From Quatrionicoccus australiensis (GTDB lineage: Bacteria; Pseudomonadota; Gammaproteobacteria; Burkholderiales; Rhodocyclaceae): 64,000 nucleotides of DNA. The stretch spans positions 3,534,001 through 3,598,000 of the forward strand of contig NZ_CP075188.1 of NCBI RefSeq assembly GCF_020510525.1, read 5' to 3'. Position 1 is the stretch's first letter, and every line of letters starts with the position of its first letter. Both the position numbers and the translations under genes were made by a program. A model generated the notes under the pieces. The model worked only from the letters and a program-made list of their open reading frames with translations, was not told the origin of the DNA and made no database searches. Positions 24,028 to 33,412 of this stretch are shown here, piece after piece.

Positions 24028-24252
24028 TAGAAAAATCGGGAATTTTTTCTTATGCAACAAGGACTTAGCTGCACTTTGCAAGGTGGTTTTATTGAAATTT
24101 TTCCCTTAAAAATCAAGGCCGGGAAAACAACACTTAAAGTGACTTGTAAGGATTGCAACAAAGTGGGAAAAGGCCGCAAGACAGCCATGCCGACGTGTTA
24201 ATTCGCGGCATGCGTACGCCCTTCATCCGGTCAGCCAGAGGCAAACGACAAA

Positions 24253-24287
24253 TAAAAAAGGGGCGACCTTCGGTCGCCCCTTTTTTT
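24253..24287 (-). terminator. Strong bidirectional terminator after dsbC
   Basis: A GGGGCGACC / GGTCGCCCC stem with a TTC or UUCG-type loop, flanked by AAAAAA on one side and TTTTTTT on the other. It ends the dsbC transcript on the minus strand and would also stop plus-strand readthrough. Confidence 0.9.
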
Positions 24288-24303
24288 CCAACCCGCTGCG
24301 GGT

Positions 24304-25008
24304 TTATTTGGTCTGGCTCAGCTTCTGCTCGATACGCGCCAGCGGCACCGCACCGGGAACCCGCTCGCCGTCTGCGAAGAAAATGGTCGGCGTACCGGTG
24401 ATGTTCAGCTTGCGACCGAACTCCTGGTTTTTGGCCACGGCAGAAACGTCACAATCTTCCTTGGCGGCAGGCGCCTTGCCATCGATCATCCAGTCGTTCC
24501 AGGCCCGCGCACGATCAGCAGAACACCAGATCTGACGCGACTTGCGCACCGAGTCCTCGGACAAGATCGGGTAAAGGAAGGTGTAGACCGTTACGTTCTC
24601 GAGTTTCTGCAGGTCCTTGGCCAGACGCTTGCAGTAACCGCAGTTCGGATCCTCGAAAGTTGCCAGAACGCGCCTGCCATCACCCCGCACATGCTTGATG
24701 GCCCGCTCAAGCGGCAATTCATTGAATTTGATCGCAGTCAGCTTGCGCATCCGCTCGTCGGTGACATTCTTCATGCTCCGGGCGTCAATCAACTGCGCAC
24801 CGACCATGATCGCCGTAACCTTGTCGTCCGTGTAGAAGATATTGCCGTCGGCGTAAACCTCATAGAGGCCGAGATAGCCGGACTTGGCAACACTTTCGAC
24901 CTTGGTCCCGAGCTTGGCCTCCATCGTCCGCCGAATTTCAGCTTCGTCAGCAATGGCAGCCAGCGAAAACACCAAACCGAGGGCCAGCGACAACAATTTT
25001 CCGCGCAT
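24304..25008 (-). CDS. dsbC: Periplasmic thiol:disulfide isomerase DsbC
   Basis: DsbC/DsbG-type protein that corrects wrong disulfides in the periplasm. The 234-residue product has a signal peptide (about 1-20), an N-terminal dimerisation domain, and a thioredoxin fold with active site CGYC at about 123-126, plus the cis-proline region TGTPTIFF. A second cysteine pair is seen in the C-terminal helical part. AGGAG precedes the ATG and overlaps the end of the upstream hydroxylase gene, so the two are probably co-transcribed. Confidence 0.95.
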   Translation of the reverse strand: MRGKLLSLALGLVFSLAAIADEAEIRRTMEAKLGTKVESVAKSGYLGLYEVYADGNIFYTDDKVTAIMVGAQLIDARSMKNVTDERMRKLTAIKFNELPLERAIKHVRGDGRRVLATFEDPNCGYCKRLAKDLQKLENVTVYTFLYPILSEDSVRKSRQIWCSADRARAWNDWMIDGKAPAAKEDCDVSAVAKNQEFGRKLNITGTPTIFFADGERVPGAVPLARIEQKLSQTK

Positions 25009-25017
25009 GCAGTTCTC

Positions 25018-26181
25018 CTAGAGGGCGCCGAGTGCGTAGCGCACCAGGGCATTTTTTATGAAGGGCAGACCGTCAGTCAAAGTCAGCCCGATGTTTCGCA
25101 AGGGACGCAGACCGGGCGTCGAAGCCCGGAAAAAGCGTCGCAGGGTATCTGTAGTGGTCTGCATGAGGACGGTTTCCTCACGCCTGGCCCGCTGGTAGCG
25201 CTGCAGAAAACGCAGATCACCAATATCGTGCCAGGGCTGCGTCGCTGCCAGCAGCGCGGCAAGCTCACGGGCATCCTGAAAACCGAGATTGATGCCATGC
25301 CCGGAAAGCGGATGAATGCCGTGTCCGGCATCGCCAACCAGCGCCAGACGCGGTGCAACCGTTTGCGGCACACGCATCAGGCGTAGCGGGAAGGCGGCAG
25401 CCGGCGTCAGCAATTCAAGCTTGCCCAAGGCATGACCGCCGGCCTCCGCAACGCGGTCGCAAAGGGTTTCCGGCGCAAGCGCACAGAGCTGGTCAGCATG
25501 TTCATCCGGAGTAGACCAGACAATCGAGATACGGTTTCCCGGCAGGGGCAAATAAGCCAGCACGCCATCGTCACGGAACCACTGGTGAGCAATGTTGTGA
25601 TGCGGCTTTTCGCAGGCGAAATTGGCCACCAGGCCTTTTTCGCCATAAGGCGTATTGAGCGCAGCCAGCCCTGCCGCCTGCCGCACCCAGGAGTCGCGAC
25701 CATCGGCAGCCACCAGCAGACGCGCCGAAAGCACCGCGCCATCAGCAAGATGCAGGTGAGCCGCATCATGGCGAAACTCGAGTTGCGCCGGGCGCGCCGG
25801 ACAAAGAATGCTCAGATTGGCCTGACGCTTGGCGCTTTCCCAAAGCTCACAGGCCATCAGGGAAGATTCAAGAATCCAGCCCAGTTCACTGACACCGGTA
25901 TCGAATGCAGAAAATGCGAGCTTGCCGCCGGCATCCCCGAGTACGGACATGCCGCGAATCGGCGCCATGCGCGCCGCATCGAGATGCTTCCAGGCACCAA
26001 TCGTTTCCAGGAACTCGACATTGCTCGGGCTGATCGCGTAGATACGCGCATCCCAGCCAGCAGGCCGAACAGGAGGCTGGTGCTCGACCAGGGCGATACG
26101 CAGACGTGTATCGCGCAGGGCTACCGCCAGACTGGCGCCGGCCAGCCCACCACCCACGATGATCAGGTCAAAATGCTGCAT
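25018..26181 (-). CDS. UbiH/UbiF/UbiI-family FAD-dependent hydroxylase
   Basis: Flavin monooxygenase of ubiquinone ring hydroxylation. The 387-residue protein has the GxGxxG FAD motif LIIVGGGLAGASLAVAL at the N-terminus, a central VAADGRDSWVRQ (DG motif), and GDAGHGIHPLSGHGINLGFQDA, the family's second FAD signature. Which ring position it hydroxylates (UbiH, UbiI, UbiF or UbiM type) cannot be told from sequence inspection. It overlaps the dsbC leader. Confidence 0.9.
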   Translation of the reverse strand: MQHFDLIIVGGGLAGASLAVALRDTRLRIALVEHQPPVRPAGWDARIYAISPSNVEFLETIGAWKHLDAARMAPIRGMSVLGDAGGKLAFSAFDTGVSELGWILESSLMACELWESAKRQANLSILCPARPAQLEFRHDAAHLHLADGAVLSARLLVAADGRDSWVRQAAGLAALNTPYGEKGLVANFACEKPHHNIAHQWFRDDGVLAYLPLPGNRISIVWSTPDEHADQLCALAPETLCDRVAEAGGHALGKLELLTPAAAFPLRLMRVPQTVAPRLALVGDAGHGIHPLSGHGINLGFQDARELAALLAATQPWHDIGDLRFLQRYQRARREETVLMQTTTDTLRRFFRASTPGLRPLRNIGLTLTDGLPFIKNALVRYALGAL

Positions 26182-26222
26182 GCCGGCGATTATGCCGATT
26201 TAGCGCTGCAGGGCAATACCGG

Positions 26223-26564
26223 TCAGGCCGGATTTCCGCCTGAAGGCGGCTTGTTCTGGCGCGGACGACGATTGTTGTTATTGTTGTTGGTGCGCGGCCG
26301 ATGCTTTTTCTGCTGACCACCGGGACCACCACCAGGCTTGCCGTGATGCGGCTGACCACCACCGGAACTGCCGGGGTGTTCGTTGCCGGAAATACGATTA
26401 CCGGGCGCAAGCTGGATTTCCAGCTCGATGATTTCATCCCATTGCTCGTCTGTCCGATCTCGTTCGGGAATGGACAGAAGCTCACGCAGACGACGACGGT
26501 TGTCATTGACGGGCGGAGCGGGCGGCGCAACTACGGGCGGATTTTCTGGGTTTGAATTAGTCAT
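26223..26564 (-). CDS. Small acidic-then-basic low-complexity protein, function unknown
   Basis: 113 residues: a proline-rich start (PPVVAPPAPP), a helical acidic segment (RRRLRELLSIPERDRTDEQWDEIIELE), then a Gly/His/Lys/Arg-rich tail with six consecutive asparagines. No signal peptide or known motif is recognised. The start MTNSNPEN is chosen over an upstream ATG at 26606 because that one lies in the HU terminator; no Shine-Dalgarno is visible. The tail looks disordered and nucleic-acid-binding-like, but this is inference only. Confidence 0.55.
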   Translation of the reverse strand: MTNSNPENPPVVAPPAPPVNDNRRRLRELLSIPERDRTDEQWDEIIELEIQLAPGNRISGNEHPGSSGGGQPHHGKPGGGPGGQQKKHRPRTNNNNNNRRPRQNKPPSGGNPA

Positions 26565-26573
26565 TGCAACAGT

Positions 26574-26604
26574 AAAAAGCGGAGCCCGTGATAGCGAGCC
26601 CCGC
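26574..26604 (-). terminator. Terminator of the HU gene
   Basis: On the minus strand a 10-bp stem GCGGGGCTCG / CGGGCTCCGC (two G-U pairs, 6-base loop) is followed by TTTTT. It lies 17 bases after the HU stop and just upstream of the small unknown gene. Confidence 0.75.
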
Positions 26605-26620
26605 ATTCGTTAATGCCAGA

Positions 26621-26935
26621 TTACTTCTTCTTGGCAACGGGTTTCTTGGCAGCAGTTTTCTTGGCAGCAACCGCAGCCTTGAAGGCAGTACCGGCTGAGA
26701 ACTTCGGCACCGTGGTCGCCGGAATTTTCAGCGTCGCACCGGTCTTCGGATTCTTGCCGGTACGTGCGGCGCGCGCGGCAGACTTGAACGTACCGAAACC
26801 GACCAGGGTAACAGACTCCCCCTTCGACACGGTCTGAACAACCGCACCAATGATAGCAGACAGCGCCTTGTCAGCGGCAGCCTTGGTAATACCAGCTTCT
26901 TTTGCAGCAACTTCGACCAGCTCGGATTTATTCAT
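26621..26935 (-). CDS. HU-family DNA-binding protein with Lys/Ala tail
   Basis: Histone-like DNA-bending protein. The first 90 residues are a normal HU fold: MNKSELVEVAAKEAGITKAAADKAL, then GFGTFKSAARAARTGKNPKTG with the DNA-binding arm. It carries an extra C-terminal tail KKTAAKKPVAKKK, bringing it to 104 residues, reminiscent of histone-H1-like tails. AGGAG about 11 bases before the ATG supports the start. It is monocistronic with its own terminator. Confidence 0.93.
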   Translation of the reverse strand: MNKSELVEVAAKEAGITKAAADKALSAIIGAVVQTVSKGESVTLVGFGTFKSAARAARTGKNPKTGATLKIPATTVPKFSAGTAFKAAVAAKKTAAKKPVAKKK

Positions 26936-27414
26936 CTAAGTGACTCCTGTTACTTGTTAGTAGTTAAGAAAACTGGCCGTCGGAACGGCAGCGCAATAAA
27001 AGTAGCATACCTGACGCGATAAGTGTTGGTACGGAAAGGCTTATTTCAGGCAGACAGCATGATTTTTTGCGATTTTCACACGTTGACCGCAACCGGGCGC
27101 CGCCAAAGCCCGATCAACTGCAGCTTGCCGGCTTTTCCACCCCGCCGGCAAGGCAATGTCATGCACCAAAAAGGTTCAGAAAACAGCCAGCGGAGCGCCG
27201 CACCTGATCGCCGCTGACAAGGGCATCGAAGGCGCTTGCCAGACATTCGGCAGTAGCTGTTGCGCGACCGGCTTATTTTTCAAGCGATCTGTTCGGCGAC
27301 AAACAGACCAATAGCAAACCTCAATACACGATATACACGTAATCAATTAGCCCAATCAATCTGCCATCCTTAATATTGCGTTGTCTTCACTTTCCAACCC
27401 ACAGGAGAAACACC
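26936..27414. other. 479-bp intergenic region between HU and ahpC
   Basis: Divergent control region. The HU side (26936-27050) is AT-rich and should hold the HU promoter, though no clear hexamer pair was found. A perfect 9-bp inverted repeat CTTGCCGGC / GCCGGCAAG (27124-27132 and 27144-27152, 11-base loop) lies mid-region without a T-run. The ahpC side has an OxyR-like site and a -10. No credible gene is seen between 27000 and 27300. Confidence 0.6.
27311..27376 (+). promoter_or_regulatory. Candidate OxyR site and promoter of ahpC
   Basis: Tetramers ATAG (27311-27314), CAAT (27322-27325), ATAC (27333-27336) and CAAT (27344-27347) are separated by exactly seven bases each. This matches the OxyR pattern ATAG-N7-CTAT-N7-ATAG-N7-CTAT at 13 of 16 positions. 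A -10 TAATAT follows at 27371-27376; the expected -35 position (about 27348-27353) is poor and touches the site, as in activator-dependent promoters. Known OxyR control of ahpC supports this. Confidence 0.65.
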
Positions 27415-27978
27415 ATGTCGAACATCAACACCGAAATCAAACCGTTCAAGGCCACCGCTTTCCACGCTGGCAAATTCGTCCCGGTCAGCGACGCCGACCT
27501 CAAGGGCAAATGGTCCATCGTCTTCTTCTACCCGGCCGACTTCACCTTCGTTTGCCCGACCGAACTGGGCGACATGGCTGACGTCTATCCGGAATTCCAG
27601 AAGCTGGGCGTCGAAGTGTACTCCGTCTCGACCGACACGCACTTCACCCACAAGGCCTGGCACGACACCTCGGACACCATCAAGAAGATCGCCTACCCGA
27701 TGATCGGCGACCCGACCGGCGTCATCACCCGCAATTTCGGCGTGATGATCGAGGAAGAAGGCCTGGCACTGCGCGGCACCTTCGTGATCAATCCGGAAGG
27801 CGTCATCAAGGTTGCCGAGATTCACGACCTGGGCATCGGCCGTGATGCATCCGAGCTGCTGCGCAAGGTCAAGGCCGCCCAGTACGTTGCCTCGCACCCG
27901 GGTGAAGTGTGCCCGGCCAAGTGGCAGGAAGGCGACGCCACCCTGGCCCCGTCGCTCGACCTGGTCGGCAAGATCTAA
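27415..27978 (+). CDS. ahpC: Alkyl hydroperoxide reductase peroxiredoxin AhpC
   Basis: Typical 2-Cys peroxiredoxin that reduces H2O2 and organic hydroperoxides. The 187-residue protein has the peroxidatic cysteine in FTFVCPTE at about 47 and the resolving cysteine in EVCPAKW at about 166, both intact. AGGAG sits before the ATG. AhpF, its reductase, follows 123 bases downstream on the same strand. Confidence 0.98.
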   Translation: MSNINTEIKPFKATAFHAGKFVPVSDADLKGKWSIVFFYPADFTFVCPTELGDMADVYPEFQKLGVEVYSVSTDTHFTHKAWHDTSDTIKKIAYPMIGDPTGVITRNFGVMIEEEGLALRGTFVINPEGVIKVAEIHDLGIGRDASELLRKVKAAQYVASHPGEVCPAKWQEGDATLAPSLDLVGKI

Positions 27979-28046
27979 GTAGCAAGCGCTTTTCGCAAAC
28001 GAGGATCGCGCGCCGTTGCTGGCGCCGGTCCTCCCCGGATTTCAGC

Positions 28047-28074
28047 GTTTTTGGACGGTCGACCGTCCAAAAAC
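28047..28074. repeat. 28-bp perfect palindrome between ahpC and ahpF
   Basis: The 14 bases GTTTTTGGACGGTC are followed immediately by their exact reverse complement. In RNA this gives a stem of about 12 bp with a tetraloop. The 3' arm ends in AAAAAC, so it is not a rho-independent terminator on either strand. It lies about 16 bases before the ahpF ribosome-binding site. It could be a dimeric-regulator operator or an mRNA processing or stability hairpin. Confidence 0.85.
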
Positions 28075-28101
28075 AGTGAAATTCAGCACAGGGAGAACAA
28101 C

Positions 28102-29655
28102 ATGCTCGACAGCAACATCAAGACCCAGCTCAAGGCTTATCTCGAAAAACTGCAGCGCCCGATCGAACTCGTCGCCTCGCTCGACGCCAGTCCGGCCGCC
28201 CGGGAAATGCTCGGTCTGCTCACCGACATCGCCGAACTCTCCGCCAAGGTCAGCCTGCGCGAAGATGGCAATGCCGCATTGCGCCCGTCCTTCGCCATCG
28301 GCCAGCCCGGCGAAACGCCGCGCATCACTTTCGCCGGCATCCCGATGGGCCACGAATTCACCTCGCTGGTCCTTGCCCTGCTCCAGACCGGCGGCCATCC
28401 GCCCAAGGTCGACGCGGCCGTGATCGAGCAGATCAAGGCCCTGCCCGGCAATTTCCGCTTCGAGACCTTCATTTCGCTGTCCTGCCACAACTGCCCGGAT
28501 GTCGTGCAGGCGCTCAACCTGATGGCCGTGCTCAACCCCGGCGTGACGAGCACGATGATCGACGGCGCGCTGTTCCAGGATGAAGTCGAACGGCGCAAGA
28601 TCATGGCGGTGCCGACCGTCTTCCTCAACGGCGAGGAATTCGGCGCCGGGCGCATGAGCGTCGAGGAAATCATCGCCAAACTCGACACCGGTGCCGCGGC
28701 GCGTGACGCCGAAAAGATCGCCGCCAAGGAAGCTTTCGACGTCCTCGTCATCGGCGGCGGTCCGGCCGGCGCCTCGGCCGCCATCTACGCGGCGCGCAAG
28801 GGCATCCGCACGGGCCTCTTGGCCGAGCGCTTCGGCGGCCAGGTGATGGACACGGTCGGCATCGAGAACTTCATTTCGGTCAAGGCCACCGAAGGCCCGA
28901 AACTGGTTGCCGGCCTGGAAGAGCACGTCAAGGAATACCCGGTCGACGTGATGAACCTGCAGCGCGCCAGCCAGCTGATCCCCGGCGAACTGATCGAGAT
29001 CAAGCTGGAAAACGGCGCCTCGCTGAAGAGCAAATCGGTGATCCTCGCCACCGGCGCCCGCTGGCGCGAGATGAACGTGCCCGGCGAACAGGAATACCGC
29101 GGCAAGGGCGTTGCCTACTGCCCGCACTGCGACGGCCCGCTATTCAAGGGCAAGCGCGTTGCGGTGATCGGTGGCGGCAATTCCGGTGTCGAGGCAGCAA
29201 TCGACCTGGCCGGCATCGTCGGTCATGTCACCTTGCTCGAGTTTGACGGTCAACTGCGCGCCGATGCCGTTTTGCAGAAGAAACTGCACAGCCTGCCCAA
29301 TGTCACGGTGATTACCAAGGCGCTATCGACCGAAGTCACCGGCAATGGCGAGAAGGTGAACGGCCTTGTTTACAAGGATCGCGACACCGACGAGGTGAAG
29401 CGCATCGAGCTCGAAGGCATCTTCGTGCAGATCGGCCTGCTGCCCAACACCGACTGGCTCAAGGGCACGGTCAACCTGTCAAATCGCGGCGAAATCGAGA
29501 TCGACGCCAAGGGCCAGACTTCCGTACCCGGCGTTTTCGCGGCCGGCGACTGCACGACGGTGCCCTACAAGCAGATCATCATCGCCATGGGCGCCGGCGC
29601 CACCGCTTCGCTGAGTGCCTTCGACCACCTGATCCGGAGTTCGGCCCCGGCCTGA
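28102..29655 (+). CDS. ahpF: Alkyl hydroperoxide reductase flavoprotein AhpF
   Basis: NADH-dependent reductase that passes electrons to AhpC. The 517-residue protein has the N-terminal tandem-thioredoxin domain with CHNC at about 128-131, then FAD motif [15 protein letters not shown] motif [12 protein letters not shown], and the redox CPHC at about 340-343. GGGAG precedes the ATG; the upstream in-frame ATG at 28051 starts inside the palindrome and is rejected. A strong terminator follows. Confidence 0.98.
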   Translation: MLDSNIKTQLKAYLEKLQRPIELVASLDASPAAREMLGLLTDIAELSAKVSLREDGNAALRPSFAIGQPGETPRITFAGIPMGHEFTSLVLALLQTGGHPPKVDAAVIEQIKALPGNFRFETFISLSCHNCPDVVQALNLMAVLNPGVTSTMIDGALFQDEVERRKIMAVPTVFLNGEEFGAGRMSVEEIIAKLDTGAAARDAEKIAAKEAFDVLVIGGGPAGASAAIYAARKGIRTGLLAERFGGQVMDTVGIENFISVKATEGPKLVAGLEEHVKEYPVDVMNLQRASQLIPGELIEIKLENGASLKSKSVILATGARWREMNVPGEQEYRGKGVAYCPHCDGPLFKGKRVAVIGGGNSGVEAAIDLAGIVGHVTLLEFDGQLRADAVLQKKLHSLPNVTVITKALSTEVTGNGEKVNGLVYKDRDTDEVKRIELEGIFVQIGLLPNTDWLKGTVNLSNRGEIEIDAKGQTSVPGVFAAGDCTTVPYKQIIIAMGAGATASLSAFDHLIRSSAPA

Positions 29656-29659
29656 ACGC

Positions 29660-29694
29660 AAGCCGGCAACCGCGACGCGGTTGCCGGCTTTTTT
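29660..29694 (+). terminator. Terminator of ahpCF
   Basis: A perfect 14-bp stem AAGCCGGCAACCGC / GCGGTTGCCGGCTT with a 3-base loop, followed by TTTT, begins five bases after the ahpF stop. Confidence 0.9.
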
Positions 29695-29778
29695 ACAAGG
29701 ATGCGTTGCATTTCCGGGCCGCTCCCCTCACCATGACCGACATGTTTCAGCCCGCCGCAACAACGCATTAAGGACGTC

Positions 29779-30651
29779 ATGGTTCGCCTCCGCTTCTCGA
29801 TCAGTCTCAATTACGAAATCCTCGACCGCCCCGCCGATTTCATCTTCAACATCCAGGCCGCCCACACCGACTGCCAGACCGTCCTCAACGAATCGCTGCT
29901 GGTCAGCCAGGCCGTACCGACGACGATCCATTACGACCCCGTCCTGCGCCACCGCCTGCTGCGCCTGCGCGCCGAACCCGGCCTGCTCGGCATCAGCTAC
30001 CAGGCCGAGGTCAATATCCGGCACCACCAGGAAGCGCCGGAAAAAATCCGCGAGCTGCCGATTGCCGAGTTGCCGACCGAAGTCCTGCCCTACCTCTACC
30101 CGAGCCGCTACTGCGAGTCGGACAAGCTGACCCTGATCGCCAACCAGGAATTCGGCCACCTGCCGACCGGCTATCAGCGCGTCGAACACATCCGGCGCTG
30201 GGTCAACCAGCGCACCCGCTTCGCGCCGGGCAGCACCAACTTCAACACCTCGGCAGTGGACACGCTGCACCAGCGCGCCGGCGTCTGCCGCGACTTCGCC
30301 CACCTGATGATCGCCCTGTGCCGGGCCCTCAACATCCCGGCCCGTTTTTCTTCCGGTCTCGATTACGGCGCCGACCCGGCACTCGGCCCGACCGATTTCC
30401 ACGCCTACGTCGAGGTCTTTCTCGACGGCCGCTGGTACATCTTCGACCCCTCGGGTACGGCAATGCCCATGGGTTTCGTGCGCATCGGCACCGGGCGCGA
30501 TGCGGCCGACATTTCCTTTGCCACCATTTTCGGTGCCATCAAGTCGGAAGTGCCGCTGCTCAACATCGAAGCCATCGAAGACCCGGCGCGCCAGCTGATC
30601 CTGCCCTTTCACTGCCAGGATGGGCTGTCCACCGACGCACCGAATCGCTGA
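29779..30651 (+). CDS. Transglutaminase-like cysteine peptidase family protein
   Basis: 290 residues with an N-terminal beta domain and a transglutaminase core. The catalytic triad is complete: Cys about 170 (GVCRDFAHL), His about 208 (DFHAYVEVF) and Asp about 223 (YIFDPSG). No signal peptide is seen, so it is probably cytoplasmic. Such bacterial proteins are usually proteases or amide-modifying enzymes; the substrate is unknown. It stands alone between two terminators. Confidence 0.85.
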   Translation: MVRLRFSISLNYEILDRPADFIFNIQAAHTDCQTVLNESLLVSQAVPTTIHYDPVLRHRLLRLRAEPGLLGISYQAEVNIRHHQEAPEKIRELPIAELPTEVLPYLYPSRYCESDKLTLIANQEFGHLPTGYQRVEHIRRWVNQRTRFAPGSTNFNTSAVDTLHQRAGVCRDFAHLMIALCRALNIPARFSSGLDYGADPALGPTDFHAYVEVFLDGRWYIFDPSGTAMPMGFVRIGTGRDAADISFATIFGAIKSEVPLLNIEAIEDPARQLILPFHCQDGLSTDAPNR

Positions 30652-30669
30652 ATACCGCCCCCGGAAAGC

Positions 30670-30699
30670 AAAAAAGGACGGCCGCGGCCGTCCTTTTCT
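30670..30699. terminator. Bidirectional terminator between transglutaminase gene and hemB
   Basis: AAAAGGACGGCC / GGCCGTCCTTTT with GC between the arms, ending in T-runs on both strands. The flanking genes converge here. Confidence 0.9.
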
Positions 30700-30714
30700 T
30701 TGCGCGACGAAGAC

Positions 30715-31818
<1,104 letters not shown>

Positions 31819-31849
31819 TCACCTCCCTGAGCGGGCAGCCTTGACCCTG

Positions 31850-32542
31850 TTAAGGCTTTTTGGCCCCCGGACCCCCCTTATCCGGGGGCCTTTTGTTTTC
31901 CTTGGGCTTGATTTCCTTCGGTTTCATTTCCTTGGGCTTGATTTCGATGTCAAGCCAGCCGGCGAGGACGCCTTCGCATTCCTCGACGCCCGCCTTCTTG
32001 AGGCTGGAAAACAGCTGCACGGAATACAGTTCGGCATCGCCCCAGGTCGCCACTTCCGCCGTCACGGAGCGCAGGGCCTTGGTCTGTTCCTGCCGGCTCA
32101 GCTTGTCGGCCTTCGACAGCAGGATGTGAATCGGCCGCCCGGTCGGCCGGAACCAGTCGATCAACTTCAAATCGAGATCGGTCATCGGCCGACGGATGTC
32201 CATGATCACCACCAGCCCGGCCAGCTGGTCGCGCTTGCTGAGATAGGGGCCGATCAGGCCTTCCCACTGCGAGCGGATCGCCTCCGGCGCCTTGGCGTAG
32301 CCATAACCGGGCAAGTCGACAAAATACTTGCCGTCAGCCAGCGTGAAATAATTGAGATGCTGCGTCCGGCCCGGCGTCTTGCTGACGTAGGCGAGGCGCA
32401 CCCGCCCGGCCAGGGTATTGATGGCGGAGGATTTGCCGGCATTGGAACGCCCCGCGAAAGCGACTTCACGGATGGAATCCTGCGGCAGATCACGCAGATT
32501 GGCGACGGTGGTAAGAAAAACGGCCTGTTGGAACAGAGGCAT
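31850..32542 (-). CDS. engB: Ribosome biogenesis GTPase EngB (YsxC/YihA) with repeat tail
   Basis: Essential GTPase of 50S ribosome assembly. The 230-residue protein has G1 [11 protein letters not shown]3 DLPGYGYAK and G4 LSKADKL. It starts at MPLFQQAVF; the reading frame extending to 33370 is antisense to the cytochrome gene. The C-terminus carries an unusual charged tail with three EIKPK-type units and a Pro/Gly/Lys end ([13 protein letters not shown]), making it longer than the usual 195-210 residues. Confidence 0.96.
   Translation of the reverse strand: MPLFQQAVFLTTVANLRDLPQDSIREVAFAGRSNAGKSSAINTLAGRVRLAYVSKTPGRTQHLNYFTLADGKYFVDLPGYGYAKAPEAIRSQWEGLIGPYLSKRDQLAGLVVIMDIRRPMTDLDLKLIDWFRPTGRPIHILLSKADKLSRQEQTKALRSVTAEVATWGDAELYSVQLFSSLKKAGVEECEGVLAGWLDIEIKPKEMKPKEIKPKENKRPPDKGGPGAKKP
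31862..31897 (+). terminator. Plus-strand terminator inside the engB 3' end
   Basis: GGCCCCCGGA and TCCGGGGGCC pair perfectly around a 9-base loop and are followed by TTTTGTTTT on the plus strand. On the minus strand the same bases code for the engB C-terminal tail and are followed by A's upstream and CCAAAAAG downstream, so it does not terminate engB itself. It would stop plus-strand (antisense) transcription entering engB. Confidence 0.6.
31901..31945 (-). repeat. Three 15-bp tandem repeats in engB
   Basis: Units at 31901-31915, 31916-31930 and 31931-31945. The first and third are identical and the middle unit differs at a few bases. On the minus strand they encode [10 protein letters not shown] and EIKPK. 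Tandem duplication can add or remove whole units without a frameshift. Confidence 0.9.
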
Positions 32543-32650
32543 AAAAAACTCGGAAGACGCGCCAAGAGGGCGACGAACTAATATAGAATAGCAGGTTTGA
32601 AACTTCCGTTCCGGCCAAAGCGCCCACAAACGCGTACAAGGAGCTCGAAA

Positions 32651-33286
32651 ATGATTCGTACCGCGGCACTGGCAATCCTTTTTGCCACCAGTTTGATCGC
32701 CAATGCATCCGAACAAGCCAAGGTCAAGGCTGATCCCGCCAAGGGCAAAGTCATCGCCGAAACCGTCTGTGTCGCCTGCCATGGTGCCGACGGCAACAGC
32801 GCCGTGTCTGCCAACCCGATTCTGGCAGGTCAGGTTCCGGAATACCTTGCCAAGCAACTGCACAACTTCAAGTCGGTAGACGGCAAGCCCGCCGTCCGCA
32901 ACAACGCCATCATGGCCGGCATGGCCGCCGCGGTGCCGGATGAAGAAATCGCCAACGTCGCCGCCTGGTTTGCCAGCCAGAAAATCAAGCCGGCCGCCGC
33001 CAAGGACGAAAAGCTGATCGCACTCGGCCAGAAGATCTGGCGCCAGGGCGACTTCAAGAAGGGCGTTCCCGCCTGTGCCGGCTGCCACGGCCCGTCTGGT
33101 GCCGGCCTGCCCGCCCAGTATCCGCGTCTGGCTGGCCAGTTCCAGGAATACACCGAAGCCCAGTTGAAGGCCTTCCGCTCCGAAGAGCGCGCCAACGACC
33201 CGGAAAAGATGATGCGCACCATTGCCGCCAAGCTTTCCGACCCGGAAATCAAGGCAGTTGCCGAGTACATCGCCGGCCTGCGCTAA
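32651..33286 (+). CDS. Diheme cytochrome c4
   Basis: Periplasmic electron carrier, usually to terminal oxidases. The 211-residue protein has a signal peptide (about 1-20, cut near ANAS-EQ) and two c-type domains with heme motifs CVACH at about 40-44 and CAGCH at about 143-147. Candidate axial methionines are seen in MAGMAAAVP and in the EKMMRT region. AAGGAG eight bases before the ATG supports the start. It is divergent from engB across about 108 bases. Confidence 0.93.
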   Translation: MIRTAALAILFATSLIANASEQAKVKADPAKGKVIAETVCVACHGADGNSAVSANPILAGQVPEYLAKQLHNFKSVDGKPAVRNNAIMAGMAAAVPDEEIANVAAWFASQKIKPAAAKDEKLIALGQKIWRQGDFKKGVPACAGCHGPSGAGLPAQYPRLAGQFQEYTEAQLKAFRSEERANDPEKMMRTIAAKLSDPEIKAVAEYIAGLR

Positions 33287-33301
33287 ACCGGCCCGCTCCG
33301 C

Positions 33302-33327
33302 AAAAAGGCAGCTTCGGCTGCCTTTTT
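33302..33327 (+). terminator. Terminator of the cytochrome c4 gene
   Basis: AAAAAGGCAGC, loop TTCG, GCTGCCTTTTT: a perfect 11-bp stem with a UUCG loop and T-run, 16 bases after the stop. Confidence 0.92.
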
Positions 33328-33412
33328 CATTTTGGGTAATGAAAGCTTGGCAGTCTCCTCGCTCGGGCATAGACTCACCCCGCAGCCCCCAACCTCAGAG
33401 AGGAGACATCCG

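Larger units (their letters stand above)
23954..24303. other. 350-bp intergenic region between mraZ and dsbC
   Basis: Holds the dcw promoter, the MraZ boxes and the dsbC terminator. The middle (about 24030-24180) is AT-rich compared with the rest of the window and has no credible gene. A 12-bp perfect inverted repeat, TTTTCCCACTTT (23992-24003) and AAAGTGGGAAAA (24160-24171), places an outward-facing copy of the first MraZ box about 165 bp upstream of the operator. Confidence 0.6.

Noticed and set aside
27023..27217. 64-codon frame in the HU-ahpC gap as a small gene
   Set aside because: No ribosome-binding site, no protein-like composition, and it spans an inverted repeat.
29701..29768. 8-bp inverted repeat ATGCGTTG / CAACGCAT before the transglutaminase gene
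   Set aside because: Arms are 52 bases apart and short; likely chance.
31850..33370. 506-residue frame including EngB
   Set aside because: The N-terminal half is antisense to the cytochrome c4 gene; EngB starts at 32542.
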